A stretch of 41,653 nucleotides of DNA, from the NCBI GenBank assembly GCA_947479475.1, contig CANJZW010000038.1, positions 1 through 41,653 on the forward strand, given 5' to 3'. Below are positions 1 through 7,898 of this stretch, in pieces (the first letter of the stretch is position 1; each line of letters starts with the position of its first letter). Position numbers and translations under genes: made by a program. The notes beneath the pieces were generated by a model, which did no database searches, was not told the DNA's origin, and saw only the letters and a list, made by a program, of their open reading frames with translations. Source of the stretch: Chthoniobacteraceae bacterium (GTDB lineage: Bacteria; Verrucomicrobiota; Verrucomicrobiia; Chthoniobacterales; Chthoniobacteraceae).

Positions 1-210
1 AGCTGTGACATAACCTGCGGTGAATTTGATGCCACTTTTTGCCAACCGATCGAGGTTCGGAGTTTTAACTGCACCGTGGGAAAGGCAGCTTACGTCGCCG
101 TATCCAAGATCGTCGGCAACCATAATAAGGACATTGGGTCTGGTCCTATCGGCGGCGTGAGCCAACGCCATTTGAACCAGAAGAAGTGCGGCGATGAGGA
201 ACTGTTTCAT
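1..210 (-). CDS. Secreted sulfatase, N-terminal 70 residues only (cut by window edge)
   Basis: The start codon is at 208-210 and the gene reads off the left edge. A signal peptide is visible: a short basic N-terminus, a hydrophobic run (FLIAALLLVQMALA) and an Ala-rich cleavage region near residue 20. It is followed by PNVLIMVADDLGYGDVSC, the metal-binding N-terminal motif of type I formylglycine-dependent sulfatases; the DD pair ligates the calcium. The fragment ends at GYVTA, just before the place where the family carries the C/S-x-P-S-R formylglycine motif, so the catalytic residue cannot be checked. Such enzymes remove sulfate esters from polysaccharides or other substrates in the periplasm, and they are abundant in Planctomycetes and Verrucomicrobia. 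The leader before the ATG is C-rich, with no Shine-Dalgarno sequence. Confidence 0.93.
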   Translation of the reverse strand, partial: MKQFLIAALLLVQMALAHAADRTRPNVLIMVADDLGYGDVSCLSHGAVKTPNLDRLAKSGIKFTAGYVTA

Positions 211-409
211 GGGGGGCTAATTTAAATTTCTGGGAGCGGCTGGTTTGTGGATGACGTCGCCTGCTGGGACGGCTCTTACGTTCCCGTTTGAGAACAGGGT
301 TGAGCCTTTAATTTTCGGGCGCCGGATATCTTTCCCGTCTCTCCATGTGGGCGTCGAGCGGCCCGCGAATCCGGGATCTTAAAAAAAGATAGATGGCTGA
401 AAGCGCCTG

Positions 410-440
410 GAATTGGGTTTAGTCCAGAGTCACCCAATTC
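410..440 (-). terminator. 9-bp perfect inverted repeat just downstream of tRNA-Pro (possible terminator)
   Basis: GAATTGGGT at 410-418 and ACCCAATTC at 432-440 are perfect complements with a 13-nt loop. The element starts 22 nt beyond the tRNA 3' end on the minus strand. There is no T-tract directly after the stem on the minus strand; a run of seven T lies about 25 nt further on (near 381-387). It could help end tRNA transcription, but it is not a classical intrinsic terminator. Confidence 0.35.
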
Positions 441-461
441 GTAAGCCGTTGAAATTCAAAA

Positions 462-538
462 TGGTCGGGGCGATAGGATTTGAACCTACGACCTCCTGGT
501 CCCAAACCAGGCGCTCTACCAAGCTAAGCTACACCCCG
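462..538 (-). tRNA. tRNA-Pro (anticodon UGG)
   Basis: Read on the minus strand, the sequence folds as a standard cloverleaf. The acceptor CGGGGTG pairs with CGCCCCG, followed by discriminator A and an encoded CCA (462-464 on the plus strand reads TGG). The D-arm contains the usual TAGC...TTGGTAGAGC. The anticodon stem CCTGG/CCAGG encloses loop TTTGGGA, giving anticodon TGG. The T-arm loop is GGTTCAAATCC. It closely resembles bacterial tRNA-Pro(UGG). Confidence 0.97.
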
Positions 539-570
539 AAACAATTGCAACCGCGTGCGCGGCAAATGCC

Positions 571-598
571 ACTATGCTCGATTCGTGGAGAACGGCAA
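571..598 (-). promoter_or_regulatory. Candidate sigma-70-type promoter for tRNA-Pro
   Basis: On the minus strand a -35-like TTGCCG (593-598) is followed after 16 nt by a -10-like CATAGT (571-576). The predicted start lies about 25-30 nt upstream of the tRNA. The match is partial (4 of 6 at each box), so this rests mainly on position. Confidence 0.35.
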
Positions 599-737
599 GG
601 AAAACCACCCAAGCCTTTAGGCCTCGGTAAAAACCGAAAAGAAAACGTCCCGATTTGCAGGGAGATGTTTTCACCGTAGAACCATGATCCCCTTCCTTGA
701 ACGCACTGCCCCAGGCCGAGCTCTGCGGCCGGCCTTG

Positions 738-1721
738 TTAAAGGGGTCTCCACGAAAGGTGCAACTCTTGAGCGTGCAGGGGGTGCGCCTTGCTTGTATC
801 CGCGAGAGTGAGGGAACAGCCTTCCGGTCCGATGAGCGCCGAGGTCCAGCCAGTGGGCTGTTCCGGATTGAAACGGTAGGCGCATGCAGGCAGGTTCACC
901 AGGTGAAGGCCTTGCAGTTCGAACGTCTTCGCCACATGGGTATGGCCGAAAAACAGCGCCTTGACCTGCTTTCGCTCAAGCAGCAGCGATAAAAATGCGT
1001 CTGTATCCGTGATCCCGGAAACCTTTCCCAAGCCGCTCGGATGGGGGTTGTGATGCACCATCACAAGTGCCGGGCGATTGGGCGCGGCCGCTAGGGATTG
1101 CTCAAGCCATGCCAGTTGTTCGGCGCCAATACGCCCCGGGGTCACATTGGTCATGTCCAAGGAATCCAGCAGGTACCAGTCGCAAAACCGGCCCCGGACT
1201 TTGGAGGCGATTTTATCCACCAATTTGGGCCGCTGGTTGACTCCGGTCTTGGCTCCCTCTGGTTTTGCGGGCGCAAAAACTGAGGCGAGTCCGCTTTGGA
1301 TCCGGTTGCGTTCATCGTGATTTCCGAGGGTGAGGTGGATAGGGATCCCCTTTGCGCTCAGCGGCTCGATCAGCGATGCAAAGGTTCGATAATCCTCGGC
1401 CTGCCCGTCCAAAAACGCACAGTCCCCATTGACCATCAGGCCGGCAAAAGGCCGTTTGGAGTGGGCTTGAAGAACCTCCTCGACGGCCTGACTCAGATGC
1501 GCGGCCATGTTAATTCCCCGGGCGTTGAGTTGCGCATCGGCCGCGATGTGTGTGTCCGAGAGAAGTGCCCAAAACTCGCGGCTCTCATCCTTGAGGTCCT
1601 GCGCTTGAAGCAGGGCTTCCTGCTTTCCTGCAAGTCCGACTGCGGTGCCGGCCGCCGCCGCGAGAAGGTTGGATACGAAGCGGCGGCGTGAAATGGCCGA
1701 CGGTAAGACGTGGATAGGCAT
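738..1721 (-). CDS. Tat-exported metallophosphoesterase (calcineurin-like)
   Basis: A 327-residue protein. The N-terminus carries a twin-arginine signal (SRRRFVSNLL, residues 11-20, then an Ala-rich hydrophobic stretch), so it is probably exported folded. All metallophosphoesterase blocks are present in order: SDTH (D56, H58), NGD (D100), GNHD (134-136), HH (223-224) and GHTH (259-262). These residues form the dinuclear metal centre that hydrolyses phosphomono- or diesters. The substrate cannot be told from sequence. It lies 73 bp downstream of the M19 dipeptidase on the same strand, so co-transcription is possible. The leader before ATG (TTTATCCCC) has no Shine-Dalgarno sequence. Confidence 0.93.
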   Translation of the reverse strand: MPIHVLPSAISRRRFVSNLLAAAAGTAVGLAGKQEALLQAQDLKDESREFWALLSDTHIAADAQLNARGINMAAHLSQAVEEVLQAHSKRPFAGLMVNGDCAFLDGQAEDYRTFASLIEPLSAKGIPIHLTLGNHDERNRIQSGLASVFAPAKPEGAKTGVNQRPKLVDKIASKVRGRFCDWYLLDSLDMTNVTPGRIGAEQLAWLEQSLAAAPNRPALVMVHHNPHPSGLGKVSGITDTDAFLSLLLERKQVKALFFGHTHVAKTFELQGLHLVNLPACAYRFNPEQPTGWTSALIGPEGCSLTLADTSKAHPLHAQELHLSWRPL

Positions 1722-1794
1722 GGGGATAAAGGGGAGGCTTCTTGACGATGGATGGCGGGATTTTTAGCGACAGCCTGCCGAGCGCATGGATTTG

Positions 1795-2886
1795 TTAGGG
1801 CAGGTTTTTTTGAAGGAAGTTAAGGAAATTACCGCTGAGGATGCCCTCGACGTCTTCGGCGGTGTAGCCCCTTTGGAGCAGAAGTCCCTGCAGACTTGTT
1901 AGATCTGCGATGCTGTTAAGGTCCATCGGGGTTTGCTCAGTGCCGAAGCCGCCGTCCAAATCCGTTCCGATGCCCACGTGGAGGGCGTTCCCAGCGATCT
2001 GGCAGATATGGTCGATGTGTTCGCAGATTTTCTCGATGCGCAGGCCGAAGTCCGCGGGCTGGGATGCGCGGTGATGCCATCCATGGACCATCATGATCGC
2101 GTCAAAAGCCATCCCGATGACGGCTCCGCGCTCAATGAGTTGCCGGATTTGAGCATCGGCAAGCTGGCGGTTCCAGTTTGCGAGGGAGCGGCAATTGTGG
2201 TGGCTGGCCCAGACGGGTCCGTGGAAGCGGGCTAGGGCGTCGGCAAAACTTTCATCGCAGAGGTGTGTGGCGTCGAGGATGATTCCGAGACGTTCCATTT
2301 CCTTCAGCAGTTCATGCCCTCTGGCCGTGAGCGGGCCCGTATCATCGGTTCCGTGCCCGTAGATGCCAGGACCGTAGTGGACAGGGCCTAGCGCGATGAG
2401 TCCATCGGAGCGGGATTTTTCGAGGTGTTTCCAGCTCAGGATGGAGTCCGCTCCTTCGAGGCTCAGGAGGTAACCGATGGGGAGTTGCGAGGCTTGGGCC
2501 TCGTCTGCCTCGCGCCAAAGCGCGGCGTGGGAAGCGAGCTCTGCGCGGGTGCGCAGCTGCTTCATTTCGCCAAGATCCTCCATGGTCCGATAGTAGGCAA
2601 GCTGGCCCTGGGTTTGTGCCCAGGCCTGCTCCGGAGAGCGCCATCCGGGCAGGTTGTGGAATTTTGGGGAATAACGTGCGATCTGGGTCGCGACGATAAT
2701 TCCGATCCTTCCGTTGCGTAGCTCAGGAAAGCAAACCGTATTGCGGCCGCGATGCGGCTGGCCGTCGGTGGTGTTGAGTTCGGACCTCCGAATGTCCTCA
2801 AGAGTCCAGCGCTGGTCGCGGTTGAATTCCATGGCGTTCATGGAGATGTCGAGGTGAGCGTCAAAAATTAGGCGGGGCTTTTCCAT
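1795..2886 (-). CDS. Membrane dipeptidase / peptidase M19 family
   Basis: A 363-residue protein, the normal size for the renal dipeptidase (M19) family of zinc amidohydrolase-fold enzymes. Key residues visible are H11 and D13 in FDAHLD, the bridging E144 in SLEGADSIL, H208 in DATHLCDESF, H229 in ASHHNCRSL, and the late Asp in GIGTDLDGGFG (309-311). No signal peptide is seen, so it is probably cytoplasmic, as for many bacterial members. Family members hydrolyse dipeptides, including L-D dipeptides. With the nearby dipeptide epimerase, M20 peptidase and NlpC/P60 protein, a role in cell-wall peptide or D-amino-acid dipeptide turnover is plausible but inferred. The ATG follows ACACCCC, with no Shine-Dalgarno sequence. 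Confidence 0.93.
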   Translation of the reverse strand: MEKPRLIFDAHLDISMNAMEFNRDQRWTLEDIRRSELNTTDGQPHRGRNTVCFPELRNGRIGIIVATQIARYSPKFHNLPGWRSPEQAWAQTQGQLAYYRTMEDLGEMKQLRTRAELASHAALWREADEAQASQLPIGYLLSLEGADSILSWKHLEKSRSDGLIALGPVHYGPGIYGHGTDDTGPLTARGHELLKEMERLGIILDATHLCDESFADALARFHGPVWASHHNCRSLANWNRQLADAQIRQLIERGAVIGMAFDAIMMVHGWHHRASQPADFGLRIEKICEHIDHICQIAGNALHVGIGTDLDGGFGTEQTPMDLNSIADLTSLQGLLLQRGYTAEDVEGILSGNFLNFLQKNLP

Positions 2887-3022
2887 GGGGTGTACGGTGA
2901 AAAGGTTAAGGTGAAGAGTTTGAATCTGAAAGTTTTTATGTTTGTACGATGCGGCGCCGAGTCCAGCCCAGCGCGTGAATTTATAGGAGGACCTTGCCCG
3001 GGCTTTGCTTGCCTCAGAGGGT

Positions 3023-3484
3023 TCACGATGCCTGCCAGTGCCTGACCCACCACGCGGAACGTGCTTCGATTAAATCGAGCACGTTTTCAAAGTCCGGCGC
3101 TTCGCCGTAGTAGGGGTCTGGAAGGGGAGCGTCGCCGAGGAAGAGGGCCAGTTTGTCGTGCTGGCTGGCGGGGCAGCGTCGCTTTAACTCTGCAAGGTTT
3201 GCAGGGTCGGCGGCGAGGATCAGATCGAAAGAGGTAAAGTCTTCCGCGCTGATCTGGCGGGCGCGCAGCGTTGAAAGGTCGTAGCCGCGTTTTTTTGCGT
3301 GTCTGATGGAGCGGTGATCGGGCGGCGCTCCGATATGGTAGCCCTCCGTGCCTGCGGAGTCCAAGTGGACTCCGAGACCTGCCTTAGTCACGAAGTCGCG
3401 CAGGACAGCTTCCGCTGTCGGGGAGCGGCAAATGTTTCCCATGCAAACGAGCAGGACGCGCAGAGCAGGCTTTGGAGTGTTCAT
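3023..3484 (-). CDS. Low-molecular-weight protein-tyrosine phosphatase
   Basis: The P-loop CMGNICRS (C14 to R20, pattern C-x5-R) sits close to the N-terminus, and the general-acid loop PDPYYG is near residue 113, as in LMW-PTPs; the C-terminal helix (residues from about 118) matches too. I chose the ATG at 3482-3484, giving 153 residues, the usual family size. An upstream in-frame TTG at 3521-3523 would add 13 residues with no family counterpart. These enzymes dephosphorylate phosphotyrosine (sometimes arginine or small phosphoesters), and in bacteria they often regulate polysaccharide export kinases. No partner kinase is visible here. It diverges from the epimerase gene across a 236-bp spacer. 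Confidence 0.92.
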   Translation of the reverse strand: MNTPKPALRVLLVCMGNICRSPTAEAVLRDFVTKAGLGVHLDSAGTEGYHIGAPPDHRSIRHAKKRGYDLSTLRARQISAEDFTSFDLILAADPANLAELKRRCPASQHDKLALFLGDAPLPDPYYGEAPDFENVLDLIEARSAWWVRHWQAS

Positions 3485-3720
3485 TGCGGTGTTTAACAGA
3501 AGGCAGACCGAGGTAAAAGACAAGCCGCAGGGAGGCTGCGGGTTCGGCGTGCGCCATTGAAGGAATCCTGGAGGTCCTGCTTTCGGGCTGCCGGTCTAGT
3601 GGAAAGATGGCGCTGTTTTTCAGGCGCGCCACGGTGCGTGGAATAGCCTTTTTAAAACCCTGCCTTTGGCCGAGGGTCTCCCCCCCGAAGTCGCGGTTTC
3701 TCTCTCTAAAAAGCTTTTCG

Positions 3721-4767
3721 ATGTCCTCTTCACTCACCGGATTTCCTGCGTCACCCTGGTCGGCGGAATTTAGGCAACTGATTTTAAGTCAACCTTTTCG
3801 GATCGCTCACGGCGCGTCGTCCGAACGCCTTGTGCTTCGTCTCCGGCTGGGAGAAGCCATTGGTGAGGCTCCTTTTGTGCCTTATTATCCGGACACTCCG
3901 GAGGCGGTTAAGATTTGGTTGGAGCAACGTGAACCGGCCCGCTTTTGGACGCCGGAAGAAGAGGTGGAAGCCCCTTCAGTGGTGAGACTGGCGGCGGACC
4001 TTTTGCGGCAAGATTTAGAGGCGAAGAAGCAGGGGCTCGCTGTTTGGGAATTTCTGGGTCAACCGAATCCTGGAGGGATGCGCGCTTGCCGATCGGTTGG
4101 AATCCCCTCAGATCTCGAAGATTTCTCAGAACAGGTGCGTTGTTTTTCGAGGCAGTTCCGCGTGCTCAAATTGAAGCTGGGCAGTGGAAACTCCGCCTTT
4201 GACGAGGCCATTGTGGCCGCGGCCCGGGAGGCGGCACCCAAAGCGGTTTTGTTTGGGGACGCCAACGGGGGTTGGAGTGTTCCTGAGGCTGCCGCGTTAC
4301 TTCCGAAGATGGAAAAACTGGGGCTGGCCTTTGTGGAACAACCGGTGCACCACGCTGGAGGCATCGAGACCTGGCGCGAACTACACGCGGCGCGCGCCAG
4401 TCACTCCCTCCCACTGTACGCGGATGAATCGGCGCAAACGATTTCGGATATTTGCGCGCTCGCGGGTCTTGTCCAGGGTGTGAATATCAAGTTGCTCAAA
4501 TCCGGCGGGTTTGGCGGAGCCCTTGCGCGCCTTGCGAGCGCGCGGACCCTTGGGCTTGGCGCTCTTTTGGGCTGCATGATCGAAACGAGTCTGGGGGTCA
4601 CCGCCGCCGCGCACTTGGCGGGCGCCTTTGATTGGATTGATTTGGACGGTCACCTTTATCTCGCCAACGATGACTACGAGGGGCTCGCGTATGATTCCGA
4701 GGGTCGCTTGCAGATGCCCGGGCGGCAGGGAATTGGCGCCATACAACGCGGAGAGGGGCGCTTTTAG
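3721..4767 (+). CDS. Dipeptide epimerase (enolase superfamily, L-Ala-D/L-Glu epimerase-like)
   Basis: From the ATG at 3721 the protein has 348 residues, typical for the muconate-lactonizing/dipeptide epimerase subgroup; the open frame extends further upstream but that part looks non-homologous. Active-site signature: the catalytic K-x-K pair K150/K152 (LKLKLG), metal ligands D180 (DANGGW), E206 (EQP) and D235 (ADES), and the opposing lysine K257 (NIKLLKSGG). These lysines on both faces perform 1,1-proton transfer. Known relatives interconvert L-Ala-D-Glu and L-Ala-L-Glu from murein, although specificity varies widely in this family. The gene lies 35 bp upstream of the M20 peptidase on the same strand, suggesting an operon that epimerises and then hydrolyses dipeptides. 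Confidence 0.88.
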   Translation: MSSSLTGFPASPWSAEFRQLILSQPFRIAHGASSERLVLRLRLGEAIGEAPFVPYYPDTPEAVKIWLEQREPARFWTPEEEVEAPSVVRLAADLLRQDLEAKKQGLAVWEFLGQPNPGGMRACRSVGIPSDLEDFSEQVRCFSRQFRVLKLKLGSGNSAFDEAIVAAAREAAPKAVLFGDANGGWSVPEAAALLPKMEKLGLAFVEQPVHHAGGIETWRELHAARASHSLPLYADESAQTISDICALAGLVQGVNIKLLKSGGFGGALARLASARTLGLGALLGCMIETSLGVTAAAHLAGAFDWIDLDGHLYLANDDYEGLAYDSEGRLQMPGRQGIGAIQRGEGRF

Positions 4768-4802
4768 TTGACGCCGGTGCTTTTCTGCGTCCCCGTGAGA
4801 GG

Positions 4803-6032
4803 ATGAAAGTGGAAGCGAAAACCAACATGAACCTGACGCTCGAAGGGCTCCTCCCTGAAGCCCTGGGATGGCTGCAGGAGATGGTGGGCATCAATAGCTT
4901 CACCACGAACAGCGACGGGGTGAACCGCGTCGGCGCCCTGACTGAGGAATGTTTTTTGAAATTGGGTTTTGCCTCCGAGTTTGTCCCCTCCAAAGACCCC
5001 AGTCATGGCAAGCACCTGTTTCTATCGGCAGGAAATCCTGAGCTGCAGCCGATTGTTTTGGTGACGCACTTGGACACGGTTTTCCCGCCGGAGGAAGAGA
5101 TGAAAAATGATTTCCGCTGGCGCGAGGCGCCCGCTGAGGACCGTATTTACGGACCTGGAACGGTCGACATCAAGGGCGGCACAATTTTGATTTGGATGCT
5201 GATAAGAGCGCTGCAGGCATCGCATCCCGAGTTATTTGAACGGCACCGCTGGATTGTTGCGGCAAACGCCTCGGAAGAGGTGATCGGCGCCGAATTCGGA
5301 CAGCGCGTCACGGAGAGAGCGTCGCTTGGCGCGAAGGCGGTTTTGGTTTTCGAGGGTGGTCCCCGCGATGGGAATGATTTCCACTTGGTGACAGCCCGGA
5401 AGGGAAGGGCGTTGTACCGGCTCCAAGCGGAGGGACGCGCGGCGCATGCGGGCAGCGCCCATGCCGCGGGAGCCAACGCCATCGTGACCCTCGCGGGCGC
5501 GGTGCAGGATGCGGCAAAAGTGACAGATTACTCCCGGGAATTGACGGTTAACGTGGGCCGCATTGGAGGCGGATCGGTTGTCAACAGGGTGCCGCAGGAG
5601 GCGTGGGCGGATTTAGAGATGCGCGCTTTCGATCCGGTTGTCCTCGAGGCGGCCCGCCGCCGGATCGAGTCCCTGGGCGGGGCGCCCGCCTCCTCCTCGG
5701 AGGCGCGGATGCTGGTGGAGTGCACGGGAACTTCCCCTGCCTGGCCCGCCTCGCCTGACTCGCTGGCGTTGCTGGAACATTGGCGTGGTGCCTCGCTTGA
5801 ACTGGGCGTTGGAATTAAAAACGTCTCCAGGGGAGGGCTGAGTGATGCAAATTACCTCTGCAACCTCGGAGCAACATTGGACGGTCTTGGCCCAAGCGGC
5901 GCCAACGCACACTGCTCAGAACACACGGCGGATGGGAGCAAGGTGCCGGAGTATGTGGAGCCGAGTTCTTTTGTGCCCAAGACCGCGTTGAATCTGCTCG
6001 CCTTGCGCAGCCTGCTTTCGGTGGAAGCCTAG
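4803..6032 (+). CDS. M20 family metallopeptidase (ArgE/DapE/CPG2-like)
   Basis: A 409-residue protein with the M20 di-zinc signature: H89 and D91 in THLDTVFPP, bridging D122 in GPGTVDIKGG, catalytic/metal Glu pair E158-E159 in ASEEVIGAEFG, and the late histidine (H370) in GANAHCSEH. The central lid (dimerisation) domain begins near residue 195 (TARKGRALYRL). No signal peptide. Members cleave a peptide or N-acyl bond of small substrates; the exact substrate is not determinable. Two starts are possible: ATG 4803, directly preceded by GAGAGG but with very tight spacing, and ATG 4827, with GGAAG about 11 nt upstream. It follows the epimerase closely and is probably co-transcribed with it. Confidence 0.9.
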   Translation: MKVEAKTNMNLTLEGLLPEALGWLQEMVGINSFTTNSDGVNRVGALTEECFLKLGFASEFVPSKDPSHGKHLFLSAGNPELQPIVLVTHLDTVFPPEEEMKNDFRWREAPAEDRIYGPGTVDIKGGTILIWMLIRALQASHPELFERHRWIVAANASEEVIGAEFGQRVTERASLGAKAVLVFEGGPRDGNDFHLVTARKGRALYRLQAEGRAAHAGSAHAAGANAIVTLAGAVQDAAKVTDYSRELTVNVGRIGGGSVVNRVPQEAWADLEMRAFDPVVLEAARRRIESLGGAPASSSEARMLVECTGTSPAWPASPDSLALLEHWRGASLELGVGIKNVSRGGLSDANYLCNLGATLDGLGPSGANAHCSEHTADGSKVPEYVEPSSFVPKTALNLLALRSLLSVEA

Positions 6033-6279
6033 GCGGACGTGGCGAGTCGGGGAGACCGAGTGCGTGGGAGCGAGGTGGTCTTCAACAATGCCGCTGCAAA
6101 TTTCGCGTTGATGACGGAGTGTCGGCGGGCTGCCTTTGCGATACCGCAGAGGCACTGCTCCCGTTGGAGTCAACGGATTGGTCTCCGCTTTTGGGTGATG
6201 AATAAAGTTTGGAGAAAAATGACGTGTCGCCCCGAGAATGGATTTTATGGTTGAGTGGCGCTTTGATCAACCTCCGTTC

Positions 6280-6780
6280 ATGTACACCGCCCGTCTTTTC
6301 CTGTTGTTATGTGTGCTTTGGGCAACCGCATGTTCCTCGCCGCGTTATACTTATCGTTACGTGGCTGGCAAAACGGCGGTCCTTTGCGAGGGCCGTGCGG
6401 TTGCTCCGGTCGGGGCGCCGGCGCCCGTCGTAGCTGCGATTGCCGCGGGCAACCGGATAGCGGGCATGCCCTATTGCTACGGGGGCGGCCACGGGCCGGG
6501 GGCGGCTCACGGCTTTGATTGTTCCGGCTCCACTTCGTACGTGCTCCAAGCCGCCGGTCTATTGCACGGGGGCCACACAAACTCGGATGGGTTTCGTAAA
6601 TACGGCAAATCGGGCGAAGGCAAATGGATCACGGTTTACGCGCGTAGCGGGCATGTGTTTCTCTCGGTGGCCGGACTCCGGTTTGACACGGGCTGGGGAC
6701 AAAAGCGCGAAGGGCCGCAATGGACAACCAAAAGTCGGCCCGCCGACGGGACGGTTCTCCGGCATCCACCAGGACTGTGA
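6280..6780 (+). CDS. NlpC/P60-type peptidoglycan hydrolase, putative lipoprotein
   Basis: A 166-residue protein from the ATG at 6280, the start that places a proper signal peptide at the N-terminus (MYTARLFLLLCVLWATAC); an upstream in-frame ATG at 6238 would bury it. The ATAC at 15-18 resembles a lipobox, with C18 as the lipidated residue, although the -3 position is Ala rather than Leu. The catalytic cysteine is C81 in GFDCSGSTSYVL and the catalytic histidine is likely H125 in SGHVFLSV, in the order seen in NlpC/P60 domains. The domain is short but complete. It would cut peptidoglycan stem peptides in the periplasm. It is 247 bp from the M20 gene and may have its own promoter. Confidence 0.82.
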   Translation: MYTARLFLLLCVLWATACSSPRYTYRYVAGKTAVLCEGRAVAPVGAPAPVVAAIAAGNRIAGMPYCYGGGHGPGAAHGFDCSGSTSYVLQAAGLLHGGHTNSDGFRKYGKSGEGKWITVYARSGHVFLSVAGLRFDTGWGQKREGPQWTTKSRPADGTVLRHPPGL

Positions 6781-6898
6781 GGTTTATCGTTGGGAGATTG
6801 CGCGGGTTCCGTCATTTGACACAGGCTCACCGTCGAATGGCCAGTGATTGCCCAAGGGGTTGGACGGTTTTTGCGGCCTCCCTGAGCGTGGGTATTTT

Positions 6899-7744
6899 TC
6901 AGCCTCTCTCCGTATAGGTCTGTCCGAGGGCGACTGAGGTCCAGCCATTGACTCCGATTTCGAAATAGGAATCTAATTCGGGATCCACTAGCGGCAGCAC
7001 CTCGCTGATGTAGGTTGAGGATCCTAGTTTTTGTTTGCCGGTGGGGTCGGTTATGATCTGGTAGCGGCTTAGCGTGGCGTCATCCACCAGGACGGAAAGG
7101 AAGGGCCTGAGCTGCGCCATGCTGATGGGGGGTTGGAGGTTGTTGGCGGTGAGAAAGCTGGCCAACGCAATCCTGAGAAAAGGGGCAAAGCGGACTTTTG
7201 CCTGCTGGCGCGCGTCCGCGAGGGCTTTGCGCACCCCTGCTTCCGAGTCCAAATTGGCGGCTTTGGCCAAGTGCAGCCAGTCGCCTTCATCCAGGTATTG
7301 GAGTTCTGGGATATCCTTGTCCGGCATCGCCTGAAACTTGCGGTTCAGGTCACCGGCCCGAGACGTCAGAGCTGAAACGGCCTTTGCAAAGGGAGTTTCG
7401 CCGTCAGAGGAGGCGTTTGCTTCCTCGGTTCGGGTGCCGGTGGCAGTGCCGGTGCGGGGCTGTTTTTGCGCGGGCACCTGCGTTTTTGTTTCCTGTTCGG
7501 AAAAATCTCCTTTGGAGATGCGCACTTGTTTTTCGAGCGATGTGACTTTCACGTCTAACTGCCGGCGTTCGAGGGAAAGTTCGTCCACCTTCGTGAGCAG
7601 GGCTGTTTTTTCGGTTTCGAGAGTTTCCGCTTTGAGCCGATAGGACGAAACGGGATCGGTTGGATCGGATTGGTTAAGCATCACCGCAACTATTGCTGTG
7701 GTGATGGCGAGCAGAAGGGACCAGATCTTTTGAGGAGTGCTCAT
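6899..7744 (-). CDS. Hypothetical membrane-anchored coiled-coil protein
   Basis: A 281-residue protein I cannot assign to a family. It starts with a short cytoplasmic end and a single hydrophobic segment at about residues 8-23 (WSLLLAITTAIVAVML). A heptad-like, charged region at about 35-80 is rich in Leu/Glu/Lys and predicted coiled coil. Next come a Gln/Thr/Pro-rich linker (about 80-115) and a globular C-terminal part with several Trp/Tyr residues. The layout suggests an exported anchored protein. It is 154 bp downstream of the giant metallopeptidase-like gene on the same strand, so it may be functionally linked; nothing in the sequence fixes a role. The start ATG is preceded by CAGCCCC, without a Shine-Dalgarno sequence. 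Confidence 0.75.
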   Translation of the reverse strand: MSTPQKIWSLLLAITTAIVAVMLNQSDPTDPVSSYRLKAETLETEKTALLTKVDELSLERRQLDVKVTSLEKQVRISKGDFSEQETKTQVPAQKQPRTGTATGTRTEEANASSDGETPFAKAVSALTSRAGDLNRKFQAMPDKDIPELQYLDEGDWLHLAKAANLDSEAGVRKALADARQQAKVRFAPFLRIALASFLTANNLQPPISMAQLRPFLSVLVDDATLSRYQIITDPTGKQKLGSSTYISEVLPLVDPELDSYFEIGVNGWTSVALGQTYTERG

Positions 7745-7898
7745 GGGGCTGCCGGAGTGAGAAGGCGCTAAACCAAACGAAACTTTAACGTATCGGCGGG
7801 CGGAATCAAAGCCTTGAGCGGAGTGATTCTAAGAAAAGCTTTAGATGAGTAGAAAGAGAGTTTCCGGCGCTTCTGGGGAAGGGCTTCTGCATGGGAAC

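Noticed and set aside
3607..3720. Longer start for the dipeptide epimerase
   Set aside because: The added 38 residues are Arg/Phe-rich with no counterpart in the enolase superfamily; the ATG at 3721 gives a standard length.
6811..6838. Imperfect stem CATTTGAC/GTCGAATG in the convergent spacer after the NlpC/P60 gene
   Set aside because: One mismatch or wobble, long loop and no adjacent T-tract; may be chance.
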